Positions 17,811 through 26,123 of a stretch of 64,000 nucleotides of DNA are shown one piece after another. The translations under genes and the position numbers were made by a program. The notes below the pieces were generated by a model. It was not told the DNA's origin. It saw only the letters and a list, made by a program, of their open reading frames with translations, and made no database searches. Where the stretch lies: assembly GCF_900258035.1 (NCBI RefSeq), contig NZ_OGTP01000001.1, positions 186,001-250,000 on the forward strand, given 5' to 3'. This stretch comes from Caballeronia novacaledonica. Lineage in GTDB: Bacteria > Pseudomonadota > Gammaproteobacteria > Burkholderiales > Burkholderiaceae. Positions within the stretch are counted from its first letter, which is position 1; every line of letters starts with the position of its first letter.

Positions 17811-18343
17811 TTACCGAAGACGCCACGCGCAGCATCGAGCAGATCTTCGAGCAGGCGGCGGGTTCGCGCCTGTGTCCGCGAGGATACGCGGCAGTGGAAG
17901 TCACGCAGATCGACATGGCCCGGCATCGCGAGATGCTGCAGCCGCATGCGCTGGTGCTGACGATATCGTCGCTCACGTTCCGCCTGCTCTTCGTCCTGCA
18001 CTACGCCGACGACGAAGCGACGCGCGCCTGCTACCTGGGCACGGATCGCGACCAGCCGCTTTCCGACGTGCTGATGGAGCTCGTCAACCTGTGCTGCGGT
18101 TCGATGAACCAGCAACTGGTCGTGCATTTTCCCGATCTCGGCATGTCGACGCCTTATGCGCTGAGCAGCCGCTGCATCGACTTCATCGGCGAACTCAAGC
18201 CCGATCACGTCTGGGCCTACGAACTGCGCGCGGGCGAAGCGGCGCGCCTCGGCGTGACGCTGTGCGTCTGCGCGAAGGCGGCGGTGGATTTCACGGCGGG
18301 CGACATGGCGGAGCAAGGCGAGGGCGAACTCGAACTGTTCTGA
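17807..18343 (+). CDS. CheX/CheC-like chemotaxis phosphatase
   Basis: 178 residues, GTG start overlapping the upstream stop (GTGA). The CheC/CheX phosphatase signature E-x-x-N-x-x-x-G is visible as E91-L-V-N94-L-C-C-G98, followed by S-M-N-Q-Q-L. In characterised CheX and CheC proteins this Glu-Asn pair attacks phospho-CheY. Only one such motif is seen, as in CheX. Flanking beta-strand stretches (A-L-V-L-T-I-S-S-L-T, L-F-V-L-H-Y) fit the fold. The neighbouring CheY is the obvious substrate. Confidence 0.72.
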   Translation: MITEDATRSIEQIFEQAAGSRLCPRGYAAVEVTQIDMARHREMLQPHALVLTISSLTFRLLFVLHYADDEATRACYLGTDRDQPLSDVLMELVNLCCGSMNQQLVVHFPDLGMSTPYALSSRCIDFIGELKPDHVWAYELRAGEAARLGVTLCVCAKAAVDFTAGDMAEQGEGELELF

Positions 18344-18406
18344 CAGACGGACAGAACCGGCAAGGCAATTTGCAATGACGCGCCGCAGGCGCAAGGACAA
18401 GAAATC

Positions 18407-18772
18407 ATGGCGAAGGTTTTGGTAGTAGACGATTCGAGCACGGTACGCGACGAGGTGGCGGGCTTCCTGAAGAACAGCGGACTGGACGTGACGACGGCCG
18501 TGGACGGCAAGGACGGTCTCGCGAAGCTGCGCGCCGATTCGGGCATCCGGCTGATCGTCAGCGACGTCAACATGCCGAACATGGACGGCCTGACGATGGT
18601 CGAGAAGATTCGCAGCGAACTGTCCAATCAGACCGTCAACGTCATCATGCTGACGACCGAGAGCAGCCCGGCGATGAAGGACCGTGGCAAGGCCGCGGGC
18701 GTGAAGGGATGGATCGTGAAGCCGTTCAAGGGCGATGCGGTGATCGCGACGTTCAGGAAGCTGGCTTCCTGA
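18407..18772 (+). CDS. CheY-like single-domain response regulator
   Basis: 121 residues, receiver domain only. The acidic pair is D8-D9 (V-V-D-D-S-S), the phosphoacceptor is D53 (V-S-D-V-N-M-P-N-M-D-G), the switch Thr is 83/84, and K105 sits in V-K-P-F. All catalytic positions are intact. It lies 63 bases after the CheX-like gene in the same orientation and is the likely output of the CheA-like kinase. With no effector domain it must act by binding a target, perhaps a flagellar motor or another enzyme; none is encoded nearby. Confidence 0.9.
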   Translation: MAKVLVVDDSSTVRDEVAGFLKNSGLDVTTAVDGKDGLAKLRADSGIRLIVSDVNMPNMDGLTMVEKIRSELSNQTVNVIMLTTESSPAMKDRGKAAGVKGWIVKPFKGDAVIATFRKLAS

Positions 18773-18785
18773 GAAGGGGCGGATC

Positions 18786-19019
18786 ATGCGAGGAGACGAG
18801 CACTTTCAGCATCGCGGCTACGTCCTGGACTGCGCGCCCGCGCCGACGGACGACGGCGGCTTTCTGCCTTGCGTCGTCGTCTCGCGGGCGAGCGATGGCG
18901 AGCTCATCGCCAACCGCTATTTTCCCGCCGGTTCGCGCTGCAACGTCGATGCCGTCGCCGTGGCGCACGCGCGTGACTGGGCGGTGCAGTGGATCGACTC
19001 GAGCCATTGCTTCGTGTAA
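18786..19019 (+). CDS. Small conserved hypothetical protein
   Basis: 77 residues. The body reads as a short beta-rich domain (H-R-G-Y-V-L-D-C-A-P, G-G-F-L-P-C-V-V-V-S-R, D-G-E-L-I-A-N-R-Y-F-P) with a helix at the end. This pattern is shared by small Burkholderia proteins of unknown function related to DUF6566; the relation is from memory and weak. It starts 13 bases after the CheY stop and may be the last gene of the chemosensory operon. Confidence 0.6.
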   Translation: MRGDEHFQHRGYVLDCAPAPTDDGGFLPCVVVSRASDGELIANRYFPAGSRCNVDAVAVAHARDWAVQWIDSSHCFV

Positions 19020-19102
19020 TGGAAAGCTCTGTTCGAGTTCGAGTTATCTCAACTGCGAAGTGCGTGGAGTCCTTCCGTCCAGCCAGAAGTCGAGCGACTT
19101 GC

Positions 19103-19122
19103 ATATCGGAAAATTGCGATAT
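19103..19122. promoter_or_regulatory. ArsR-type operator candidate
   Basis: ATATCG-N8-CGATAT, a perfect inverted repeat with six-base arms in an AT-rich patch, lies 54 bases before the ArsR start codon. Palindromes of this size overlapping the promoter are normal for autoregulating ArsR-family proteins. Confidence 0.5.
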
Positions 19123-19175
19123 ATACTTCGCCTCAAGACGATTCGGACAGCCTGTGCTGTCCATTCGTCAGACGC

Positions 19176-19481
19176 ATGAGCAACGAAATGGACATCGACG
19201 CAATTCACAAGGCCCTCGCCAACCCCCTTCGCCGCGAGATTCTCGAATGGCTGAAGGAGCCGGAGCGGCATTTTCCTGAACAGGAACTGCCGTTGTCGCA
19301 TGGCGTCTGCGCGGGCCAGATCGATGGGCGCTGCGGCATGTCGCAGTCCACTGTTTCCGCGCATCTCGCGACGTTGCACAAAGCCGGACTCGTCACCACG
19401 AAGCGCGTTGGACAGTGGGTGTTTTTCAAGCGCGACGAAGCGGTCATTCAGGCGTTTCGCGATTCCATCGGGAATCTCTGA
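19176..19481 (+). CDS. ArsR-family winged-helix regulator
   Basis: 101 residues. The winged helix runs A-L-A-N-P-L-R-R-E-I-L-E-W-L, then the recognition helix M-S-Q-S-T-V-S-A-H-L-A-T-L-H-K-A-G-L-V and the wing R-V-G-Q-W-V-F-F-K-R. The classical arsenic motif C-V-C is absent. Instead two cysteines, C45 and C53, sit in a loop just before the recognition helix (H-G-V-C-A-G and G-R-C-G-M-S). It lies 54 bases upstream of an Old Yellow Enzyme gene and is probably its repressor. A redox or electrophile signal is inference. Confidence 0.85.
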   Translation: MSNEMDIDAIHKALANPLRREILEWLKEPERHFPEQELPLSHGVCAGQIDGRCGMSQSTVSAHLATLHKAGLVTTKRVGQWVFFKRDEAVIQAFRDSIGNL

Positions 19482-19535
19482 GCTTGCTTGCCATACGGTG
19501 AAAGTCTGCTTTCAACTTCATTAGGACACCAATCC

Positions 19536-20597
19536 ATGTCGACACTCTTCGATCCGCTCAAAGTTGGCGCACTCACGCTCAAGAACCGCATCATCATGGC
19601 GCCGCTCACGCGTCAGCGCGCAGGCGTCGTGCGCGTGCCCAACGCACTGATGGCGCAGTACTACGCGGACCGCGCATCGGCCGGTCTGATTCTTAGCGAG
19701 GCGACCTCGGTGACGCCGCAAGGCGTCGGCTATGCGGATACACCCGGCATCTGGTCCGACGAACAGGTCGAAGGCTGGAAGCTCGTGACGAAGGCCGTGC
19801 ACGAGGCGGGCGGCAAGATCTTTCTGCAACTGTGGCACGTCGGCCGGGTTTCGGACCCCGTGTTCCTGAACGGCGAACTGCCGGTGGCGCCCAGCGCGAT
19901 CGCGGCGGGCGGGCACGTCAGCCTCGTGCGTCCGCAGCGTCCGTTCGTGACGCCGCGCGCGCTCGAACTCGATGAAATCGCGGGTGTCGTCGCGGCGTTC
20001 CGCAAGGGCGCGGAGAACGCGAAGCGCGCGGGCTTCGACGGCGTCGAAGTGCACGGCGCGAACGGTTATCTGCTGGATCAGTTCCTGCAGGACAGCACCA
20101 ACAAGCGCACCGACGCTTACGGCGGTTCGATCGAGAATCGCGCGCGCCTGTTGCTCGAAGTCGTCGATCAAAGTATCGATGTGTGGGGCGCGGATCGTGT
20201 CGGCGTGCATCTCGCGCCGCGCGCGGATTCGCACACCATGGGCGACAGCGATCGCGCCGCGACGTTCGGTTATGTCGCGCGTGAACTCGGCCGCCGCAAG
20301 ATCGCGTTCATCGCGGCGCGCGAGCATGAAGCGGCGGACAGCCTCGGGCCGCAACTGAAGAAGGCGTTCGGCGGCGTGTATATCGCGAACGAAGGCTTCT
20401 CGAAAGCGAGCGCCGAAGCGATCGTCGCGCGTGGCGATGCCGACGCGGTCGCCTGGGGCAAGCCGTTCATCGCGAATCCGGACCTCGTGCGCCGCTTCGA
20501 GCTCGACGCGGGTCTCAACGACTGGGATACGTCGACGTTCTATGCGCCCGGCGCGCAAGGCTACACGGACTATCCGTTGCTCGAAACGGCGGAATGA
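19536..20597 (+). CDS. nemA: Old Yellow Enzyme family NADH:flavin oxidoreductase (alkene reductase)
   Basis: 353 residues, a full FMN TIM-barrel of the OYE class. Recognisable blocks are M-A-P-L-T-R-Q-R near 25-32, Q-L-W-H-V-G-R near 100, the substrate-binding pair in V-H-G-A-N-G-Y-L-L-D-Q-F near 170-180, Y-G-G-S-I-E-N-R-A-R and the C-terminal A-W-G-K-P-F-I-A-N-P-D. It reduces activated C=C bonds such as enones, maleimides or nitro esters using NAD(P)H. The symbol follows closest function (N-ethylmaleimide reductase-like). A strong terminator follows. The upstream ArsR probably controls it. Confidence 0.88.
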   Translation: MSTLFDPLKVGALTLKNRIIMAPLTRQRAGVVRVPNALMAQYYADRASAGLILSEATSVTPQGVGYADTPGIWSDEQVEGWKLVTKAVHEAGGKIFLQLWHVGRVSDPVFLNGELPVAPSAIAAGGHVSLVRPQRPFVTPRALELDEIAGVVAAFRKGAENAKRAGFDGVEVHGANGYLLDQFLQDSTNKRTDAYGGSIENRARLLLEVVDQSIDVWGADRVGVHLAPRADSHTMGDSDRAATFGYVARELGRRKIAFIAAREHEAADSLGPQLKKAFGGVYIANEGFSKASAEAIVARGDADAVAWGKPFIANPDLVRRFELDAGLNDWDTSTFYAPGAQGYTDYPLLETAE

Positions 20598-20625
20598 GAC
20601 GCGGCGCGGCCAGCGTCCAGATGCG

Positions 20626-20651
20626 AAAACAGCGGCTTCGGCCGCTGTTTT
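20626..20651 (+). terminator. Rho-independent terminator of the oxidoreductase gene
   Basis: AAAACAGCGGC-TTCG-GCCGCTGTTTT: a perfect 11-bp stem with the stable TTCG tetraloop, running into a continuous T-run to 20655. It starts 28 bases after the stop codon. Confidence 0.92.
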
Positions 20652-20827
20652 TTTTGCCGGTTATTTAGTTAAGAATCCGAAATAAAAGACGTTTCTTGCG
20701 GCGCAAAACGAACCGTCGATCCAAAATCAACCCCGCTAGCGAAAAATGGTGTATTGAAAGAAGAGCCACCATACGCGACGCCTGAATTTTCACGCGATCG
20801 CAAGGTTCACGCCGAAAGGGAGTGCCT

Positions 20828-22522
20828 ATGTCCTGGCTTACAGCAACACTGCGCAGTTACCCGGAAATTGCCATTTTCCTGTCACTTGGCGTGGGTTATT
20901 GGGTCGGGGGGAAGAGCTTTCGCGGCTTCAGCCTCGGCGCGGTGACGGCGACCTTGCTCGCGGCCATCGCCATCGGGCAATTCGGCATCGTTATTTCGTC
21001 GAACGTCAAATCGGTCTTCTTCCTGATGTTCCTCTTCGCCGTGGGTTACGGCGTCGGCCCGCAGTTCGTGCGCGGCATCGCGAAGGACGGGCTGCCGCAG
21101 GCGCTCTTTTCGGTCGTCCAGTGCGTGCTGTGTCTCGCCGCGCCTTACGTCGCGGCGAAAGTGGCGGGTTACGACGTCGGCTCGGCGGCTGGCCTGTTCG
21201 CGGGCTCGCAGACGATTTCGGCATCGATGGGCCTCGCCACCGACGCCATCAACCGCGTCGGGCTGCCGGCCGAACAGGCCAAGGCGCTGCTCGACGCGAT
21301 GCCGACCGCCTACGCCGTGACCTATATCTTCGGGACGATCGGCTCCGCGCTGATTCTCGCGATGCTCGGTCCGAAGCTGCTCAACATCGATCTCGTCGCG
21401 GCCTGCAAGGAGTACGAGGCGACGCTCGGCGGCACGAGCGAACTCGGCGGAGCAGGCCAGGCGTGGCACCAGTTCGAATTGCGCGCCTATCGCGTGGCGG
21501 AGCACGGGCGCGCGGCGGGCATGACGGTCGCGCAGGCGGAGGCGCTCGAACCGGCCGGCGCGCGGCTTTTCATCGAGCGGATCCGGCGCGGCGGCACCAT
21601 TCAGGAAGCCAAGGTCGACGACGTCCTGCAGCCCGGCGATGTCGTCGCGATTTCGGGCCGGCGCGAGCTGCTCGTCGAATTGCTCGGCGGCGGCGTCGCG
21701 ACCGAAGTGGACGACGCCGAACTGCTCGCGGTGCCGATCGAAGGCGTCGATGTCTACGTGACCAGCAAGGAAGTCGACGGCAAGACACTGCAGGAACTCG
21801 CTCAGTTACCTGCCGGGCGCGGCGTGTTTCTGCGCAAGATCAAGCGCGGCGCGACCGAAACGCAGATTCCGATTCTGCCCAGCACGAAGCTGCATCGCGG
21901 CGACACGCTCACGCTCGTCGGCCGCACGCAGGACACGTCGGCGGCCGCGAAAGTGCTCGGCGTGCTGGACCGTCCCACCGATGCCGCCGACATGGCCTTC
22001 GTCGGCCTCGCGATCACGCTCGGCGCGCTGATCGGCGCGCTCGTGCTGCATGTCGGCGCGATTCCGCTCACGCTCTCGACGGCGGGCGGCGCGCTGATCG
22101 CGGGCATCGTGTTCGGCTGGCTGCGCGCGATTCATCCGACGTTTGGCCGCATTCCCGCGCCGACCATCTGGTTCATGAACTCCGTCGGCCTGAACGTGTT
22201 CATCGCGGTGGTCGGCATTTCGGCGGGGCCGGGCTTCGTCGCGGGGCTGCAGAAGCTCGGCGTAAGTCTCTTTCTATGGGGCATTTTCGCGACGACGGTG
22301 CCGCTCATCATCGGCATGTACGTCGCGAAATACGTGTTCAAGTTCCATCCCGCGCTGCTGCTCGGCATCTGCGCCGGCGCGCGCACCACGACCGCCGCGC
22401 TCGGCATGATCTGCGATGCCGCCAAGAGTCAGGTGCCCGGCTTAGGCTACACGGTCACCTACGCGGTCGGCAATACGCTGCTCACGATCTGGGGGATGGT
22501 GATCGTGATGCTGCTCACGTGA
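20828..22522 (+). CDS. aspT: Aspartate:alanine antiporter, AspT family
   Basis: 564 residues. Two blocks of membrane helices (about 10-185 and 395-564) flank a ~190-residue cytosolic region containing two TrkA-C-like segments ([19 protein letters not shown] and [10 protein letters not shown]). This is the architecture of AspT, which exchanges external aspartate for internal alanine electrogenically. ATG 20828 has AAGGGAG at 20816-20822; a GTG at 20822 is the alternative. It is followed after 49 bases by aspartate decarboxylase, its functional partner. Confidence 0.9.
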   Translation: MSWLTATLRSYPEIAIFLSLGVGYWVGGKSFRGFSLGAVTATLLAAIAIGQFGIVISSNVKSVFFLMFLFAVGYGVGPQFVRGIAKDGLPQALFSVVQCVLCLAAPYVAAKVAGYDVGSAAGLFAGSQTISASMGLATDAINRVGLPAEQAKALLDAMPTAYAVTYIFGTIGSALILAMLGPKLLNIDLVAACKEYEATLGGTSELGGAGQAWHQFELRAYRVAEHGRAAGMTVAQAEALEPAGARLFIERIRRGGTIQEAKVDDVLQPGDVVAISGRRELLVELLGGGVATEVDDAELLAVPIEGVDVYVTSKEVDGKTLQELAQLPAGRGVFLRKIKRGATETQIPILPSTKLHRGDTLTLVGRTQDTSAAAKVLGVLDRPTDAADMAFVGLAITLGALIGALVLHVGAIPLTLSTAGGALIAGIVFGWLRAIHPTFGRIPAPTIWFMNSVGLNVFIAVVGISAGPGFVAGLQKLGVSLFLWGIFATTVPLIIGMYVAKYVFKFHPALLLGICAGARTTTAALGMICDAAKSQVPGLGYTVTYAVGNTLLTIWGMVIVMLLT

Positions 22523-22571
22523 GCCTATTTTCCTGTCGCGTCGTTTCGATCATCAATTCAGGAGGTGCTGG

Positions 22572-24221
22572 ATGGCAAAGTCCGACAAATCAGGTTCCAA
22601 CGACCGCGCCGGCATGGCGGCGCTCAGCCCGTTCGAGCTGAAGGACGAGCTCATCAAGGCGGCGGGCGGCGGCGTGGTGGAACGTCCGGCGAATCTCTCG
22701 ATGCTCAACGCGGGGCGCGGCAATCCGAACTTCCTCGCGACGATTCCGCGCCACGGCTTCTGGCAGCTCGGCCTCTTCGCGATGCGCGAGTCGGAGCGCT
22801 CGTTCGCGTACATGCCGGAAGGCGTCGGCGGTTTTCCGAAGCGCGAAGGGCTGGAAGAGCGCTTCGAGATCTTCGCGCGCGAGAACAAGGGCGTGCCCGG
22901 AATCGCGTTTCTCGCGGGCGCGGTGTCCTACGTGCGCGATCAGCTCGGCCTGAACGCGGGCGACTTCCTCTATGAAATGTGCGAAGGCATTCTGGCGTCG
23001 AACTATCCCGTGCCCGACCGCATGCTGAAGCTGTCCGAGCAGATCGTCGCGCAATATTTGCGGCGCGAGATGATCGGCAAGCATCCGTTCGTCGGCGATT
23101 TCGACATCTTCGCGGTCGAAGGCGGCACGGCCGCGATGACCTACATCTTCAACACGATGCGGGAGAATTTTCTCATCAAGCCGGGCGACACCATCGCGCT
23201 CGGCACGCCGATCTTCACGCCGTACATCGAGATTCCGCACCTGAACGATTACAAGCTGAAGGTCGTCAATCTGGACGCGGACGTGGCCAAAGGCTGGCAA
23301 TACTCGAAAGCCGAACTCGACAAGCTGCGCGATCCGAAGGTCAAGGCGTTCTTCCTCGTGAATCCGAGCAATCCGCCCTCGGTGAAGATGGATGACGAGA
23401 GCCTCGAATACATCGCGGAGATCGTGAAGGAGCGGCCCGATCTGATCCTGCTGACCGACGACGTTTACGGCACGTTCGCCGACGACTTCGTCTCGCTCTT
23501 CGCGCTGTGCCCGAAGAACACGATTCTCGTCTATTCGTATTCGAAGTACTTCGGCGCCACCGGCTGGCGGCTCGGCACGATCGCGACGCATCGCGACAAC
23601 ATCTTCGATCAGCAACTCGCCGCGCTGCCGAAGGATCAAAGGGCGCAGCTTCACGAGCGCTACGAATCGATCACGACGGAGCCGGAAAAGCTCAAGTTCA
23701 TCGACCGCCTCGTGGCCGACAGCCGCACTGTCGCGCTGAATCACACTGCGGGCCTCTCGACGCCGCAACAGGTGCAGATGGTGCTGTTTTCGCTCTTCTC
23801 GCTGATGGACACGCCCGACGCGTACAAGAACGCGCTGAAGCGGCTGATCCGCAACCGCAAGCAGGCGCTCTATCGCGAGATCGGCATCGCACTCGAAGAA
23901 GAGGACGAAAACGCGGTCGACTACTACACGATCCTCGACATCGAATATCTCGGCGAGCGCAGGCACAGCCGCGAGCTGGTCGACTGGATCATCAAGAACA
24001 CCGAGCCTTCGGAGCTTCTCTTCCGGCTCGCGAAGGATGCGCGTGTCGTGCTGTTGCCGGGGCGCGGTTTCGGCACGCAGCATCCGTCGGGGCGCGTGTC
24101 GCTCGCGAATCTGAACGAAAGCGACTACACGCAGATCGGCCGCGCGATCCGCGAGCTGATGGACGAATACATCGAGCGCTACCAAAAGGCCACGGGCAAG
24201 AAGGCGGACAAGTCGAAGTAA
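22572..24221 (+). CDS. aspD: Bifunctional aspartate transaminase / aspartate 4-decarboxylase
   Basis: 549 residues, with a perfect AGGAGGT ribosome site ten bases before the ATG. It is a fold-type I PLP enzyme of aminotransferase class I/II. The Schiff-base Lys325 sits in Y-S-Y-S-K-Y-F-G-A-T-G-W-R-L-G; N-P-S-N-P-P-S and D-D-V-Y-G are the cofactor-site motifs. The ~530-residue length and the N-terminal G-R-G-N-P-N block separate aspartate beta-decarboxylase from ordinary transaminases. It converts aspartate to alanine and CO2, consuming a proton. With AspT this gives proton-motive force and acid tolerance. Confidence 0.92.
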   Translation: MAKSDKSGSNDRAGMAALSPFELKDELIKAAGGGVVERPANLSMLNAGRGNPNFLATIPRHGFWQLGLFAMRESERSFAYMPEGVGGFPKREGLEERFEIFARENKGVPGIAFLAGAVSYVRDQLGLNAGDFLYEMCEGILASNYPVPDRMLKLSEQIVAQYLRREMIGKHPFVGDFDIFAVEGGTAAMTYIFNTMRENFLIKPGDTIALGTPIFTPYIEIPHLNDYKLKVVNLDADVAKGWQYSKAELDKLRDPKVKAFFLVNPSNPPSVKMDDESLEYIAEIVKERPDLILLTDDVYGTFADDFVSLFALCPKNTILVYSYSKYFGATGWRLGTIATHRDNIFDQQLAALPKDQRAQLHERYESITTEPEKLKFIDRLVADSRTVALNHTAGLSTPQQVQMVLFSLFSLMDTPDAYKNALKRLIRNRKQALYREIGIALEEEDENAVDYYTILDIEYLGERRHSRELVDWIIKNTEPSELLFRLAKDARVVLLPGRGFGTQHPSGRVSLANLNESDYTQIGRAIRELMDEYIERYQKATGKKADKSK

Positions 24222-24240
24222 AGCGCGCAACGCAAAAAAA

Positions 24241-24269
24241 AAATCGGGCCGCTCGACGCGGCCCGATTT
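24241..24269. terminator. Bidirectional terminator between aspD and the porin gene
   Basis: AAATCGGGCCGC-TCGAC-GCGGCCCGATTT: a perfect 12-bp stem. It is flanked by ten A residues on the left (a T-run for the minus strand) and TTTATTT on the right, so it serves both convergent genes. Confidence 0.9.
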
Positions 24270-24290
24270 ATTTCGTTCAGCAGCCGAAGC

Positions 24291-25487
24291 TTAGAACTTG
24301 TGGCGGATGCCGACGCGGAACGCGAGCTGGTTGTTCTCGCCCAGACCCGACGTGCCGAAGTAGCTCGACGACGACGAACCGATCGATGCCTGGTTCTCCA
24401 CGCCGTTGTTCGAGCCCGATGCCTTCTGATACACGGCGAGCGCGTACACGTCCGTGCGCTTGCTCAACGCGTAGTCGAAGCTCGCGTCGATCTGGTGCCA
24501 GTGGCCCTTGAAGTTGTCGTACAGGTCCATGTAGGTGTAGCCGAGACCTGCCGTCATCGCGGACGTGAAGGCGTACTTGCCGCCGATGTCGAACGCGTTC
24601 ATGCGCGAGCTCGAACCGACGATCGGCTCGAAGCGCGTGTTCGTCCACAGGCCGAAGACCGTCGCCGCGCCGAACGCGTAGTTCGCGCCGACGCCGAAGC
24701 TGCGCAGATCCTTGGCGTTGTTGGTCGTGCCGGTCGTGTTGATGTTGGCGACCGTCGAGCTGAACGCCGGCGTCGCGGCCGTCGGATAGCGGATGTCCGT
24801 GTACGCCGCGCCGATGCCGAGCGGGCCCGCCTTGTAGTTCAGGCCGAAGCTGTAGGCGCGCGACGAACCGGCGGTGGTCGTGGTGCCGACCGTCGTGTTG
24901 GGCGTGCCCGCGAACGCGCCAGCCGTGTTCGAGAAGCCGTACATCGCGCCGAACGTGAAGCCGTAGAAGTTCGCGCTCGAGAACTTGACCGCGTTGTTGA
25001 TACGGCTCGACGTCAACTGGTCGAAGTCGTTCATGTGATACGCGTAGTTACCCGCGACGGTCTGGCCGCCGATCGAGTAGTTCGAGCCGAGGTAGTCGGT
25101 GTTGAAGGTGTACTGACGGCCGAACGTCAGCGAGCCGACGTTGTTCTGCGCGAGACCGACGTATGCCTGACGGCCGAATTCCGCGCCGCCCTGACCGAGC
25201 GTGCCCGTGCCGCTGTTGAAGCCGTTTTCCAACGTGAAGATCGCCTTCAGGCCGCCGCCGAGATCTTCGGCGCCACGCAGGCCCCAACGGCTGCCTTGTG
25301 CAACGCCGTCGTCGTACTTCACGAGGGAATCGCCGGCGCGCGTCGGGCTGGTGGAGCTGTTGTTCACATAGCTGATACCGGCGTCGATGATGCCGTACAG
25401 CGTGACGCTGCTTTGCGCGTGGGCGGAAGTGGCGGCGAGGGAGGCGAATGCGGCGAGGGCGGCGGTCGCCAAAAGATTCTTCTTCAA
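24291..25487 (-). CDS. Gram-negative porin, Burkholderia OmpC type
   Basis: 398 residues. The first codon appears to be TTG at 25487, read as Met in M-K-K-N-L-L-A-T-A-A. It begins a clear signal peptide (cleavage after A-H-A) and has GGAG six bases upstream; in-frame upstream codons do not look like a leader. The mature part starts Q-S-S-V-T-L-Y-G-I-I-D-A-G and contains R-W-G-L-R-G-A-E-D-L-G-G-G-L-K-A and R-Q-A-Y-V-G-L. It ends in G-I-R-H-K-F, the C-terminal Phe needed for outer-membrane assembly. It forms a trimeric 16-stranded diffusion channel. Confidence 0.92.
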   Translation of the reverse strand: MKKNLLATAALAAFASLAATSAHAQSSVTLYGIIDAGISYVNNSSTSPTRAGDSLVKYDDGVAQGSRWGLRGAEDLGGGLKAIFTLENGFNSGTGTLGQGGAEFGRQAYVGLAQNNVGSLTFGRQYTFNTDYLGSNYSIGGQTVAGNYAYHMNDFDQLTSSRINNAVKFSSANFYGFTFGAMYGFSNTAGAFAGTPNTTVGTTTTAGSSRAYSFGLNYKAGPLGIGAAYTDIRYPTAATPAFSSTVANINTTGTTNNAKDLRSFGVGANYAFGAATVFGLWTNTRFEPIVGSSSRMNAFDIGGKYAFTSAMTAGLGYTYMDLYDNFKGHWHQIDASFDYALSKRTDVYALAVYQKASGSNNGVENQASIGSSSSSYFGTSGLGENNQLAFRVGIRHKF

Positions 25488-25726
25488 AACAAGCTCCGAG
25501 AGTTGGTTCGCGGTGTGGTTGTTGACGGTGTCTGCGCTGCGTCGCGCTCTGACGGCGCGTGGTGGCGACGGGCGCAAATGTAGCGGTCGCTAAAGAAAGA
25601 AATGTGACAGCGCTTGCAACCAGCTTTCAGTGTGTCGTGCGTGCAACACGGCTGGCGAAATTGCGCCGCTTGTGCATGCGGCGGCTCCGATGCCATGCTC
25701 ACGGTTTTGTCACCGCGAGCGAGATC

Positions 25727-26095
25727 ATGGACGAGCAAGGAATCCGCGAACTGGAGGAGCGCCTGAAGACGGCGATGTTGTCGTCGGACGTGGACGCGCT
25801 CGATGCGCTATTGGCCGACGACCTGAGCTTCGTCGATGCGACCGGCAAGGTGTGGACCAAGGCCGACGATTTGAACGGGCATCGTTACGGCATGCAGCGC
25901 ATCGAGAAGCTGGATGTGGAAGAGCAGAGCGTGCGCGTCTATGGCGGCTTCGCCGTCACGGTGACGCGCGTGGCGCTATCCGGGACGTTCGCGGGCGCCC
26001 CGTTCGCGGGCAGCTTGCGCTACACGCGAACGTGGGGAGACATGGGCGGCGCATGGAAGATCGTGGCCGCGCAATGCTGCCTCGCGCCGTTCTGA
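25727..26095 (+). CDS. NTF2-like (SnoaL/DUF4440-type) protein
   Basis: 122 residues from ATG 25727. The N-terminal helix pair (E-Q-G-I-R-E-L-E-E-R-L-K-T-A-M and D-V-D-A-L-D-A-L-L-A-D-D-L-S-F-V-D) and following strands (Y-G-G-F-A-V-T-V-T-R-V-A-L-S-G) are typical of the cone-shaped NTF2-like fold of DUF4440 proteins. The ending R-Y-T-R-T-W-G...W-K-I-V-A-A-Q is the usual last strand pair. Such proteins are small-molecule-binding or isomerase-like; no catalytic residue can be assigned. It is divergent from the porin. Confidence 0.75.
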   Translation: MDEQGIRELEERLKTAMLSSDVDALDALLADDLSFVDATGKVWTKADDLNGHRYGMQRIEKLDVEEQSVRVYGGFAVTVTRVALSGTFAGAPFAGSLRYTRTWGDMGGAWKIVAAQCCLAPF

Positions 26096-26123
26096 CGCGA
26101 ATAGCACGAACAGCGCGTAAGAC

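Noticed and set aside
22590..24230. 546-codon minus-strand frame opposite aspD
   Set aside because: Shadow of aspD; low-complexity R/H/D/V composition and no ribosome site.
24300..25583. 427-codon plus-strand frame over the porin
   Set aside because: Antisense shadow; the porin on the minus strand has signal peptide, porin blocks and C-terminal Phe.
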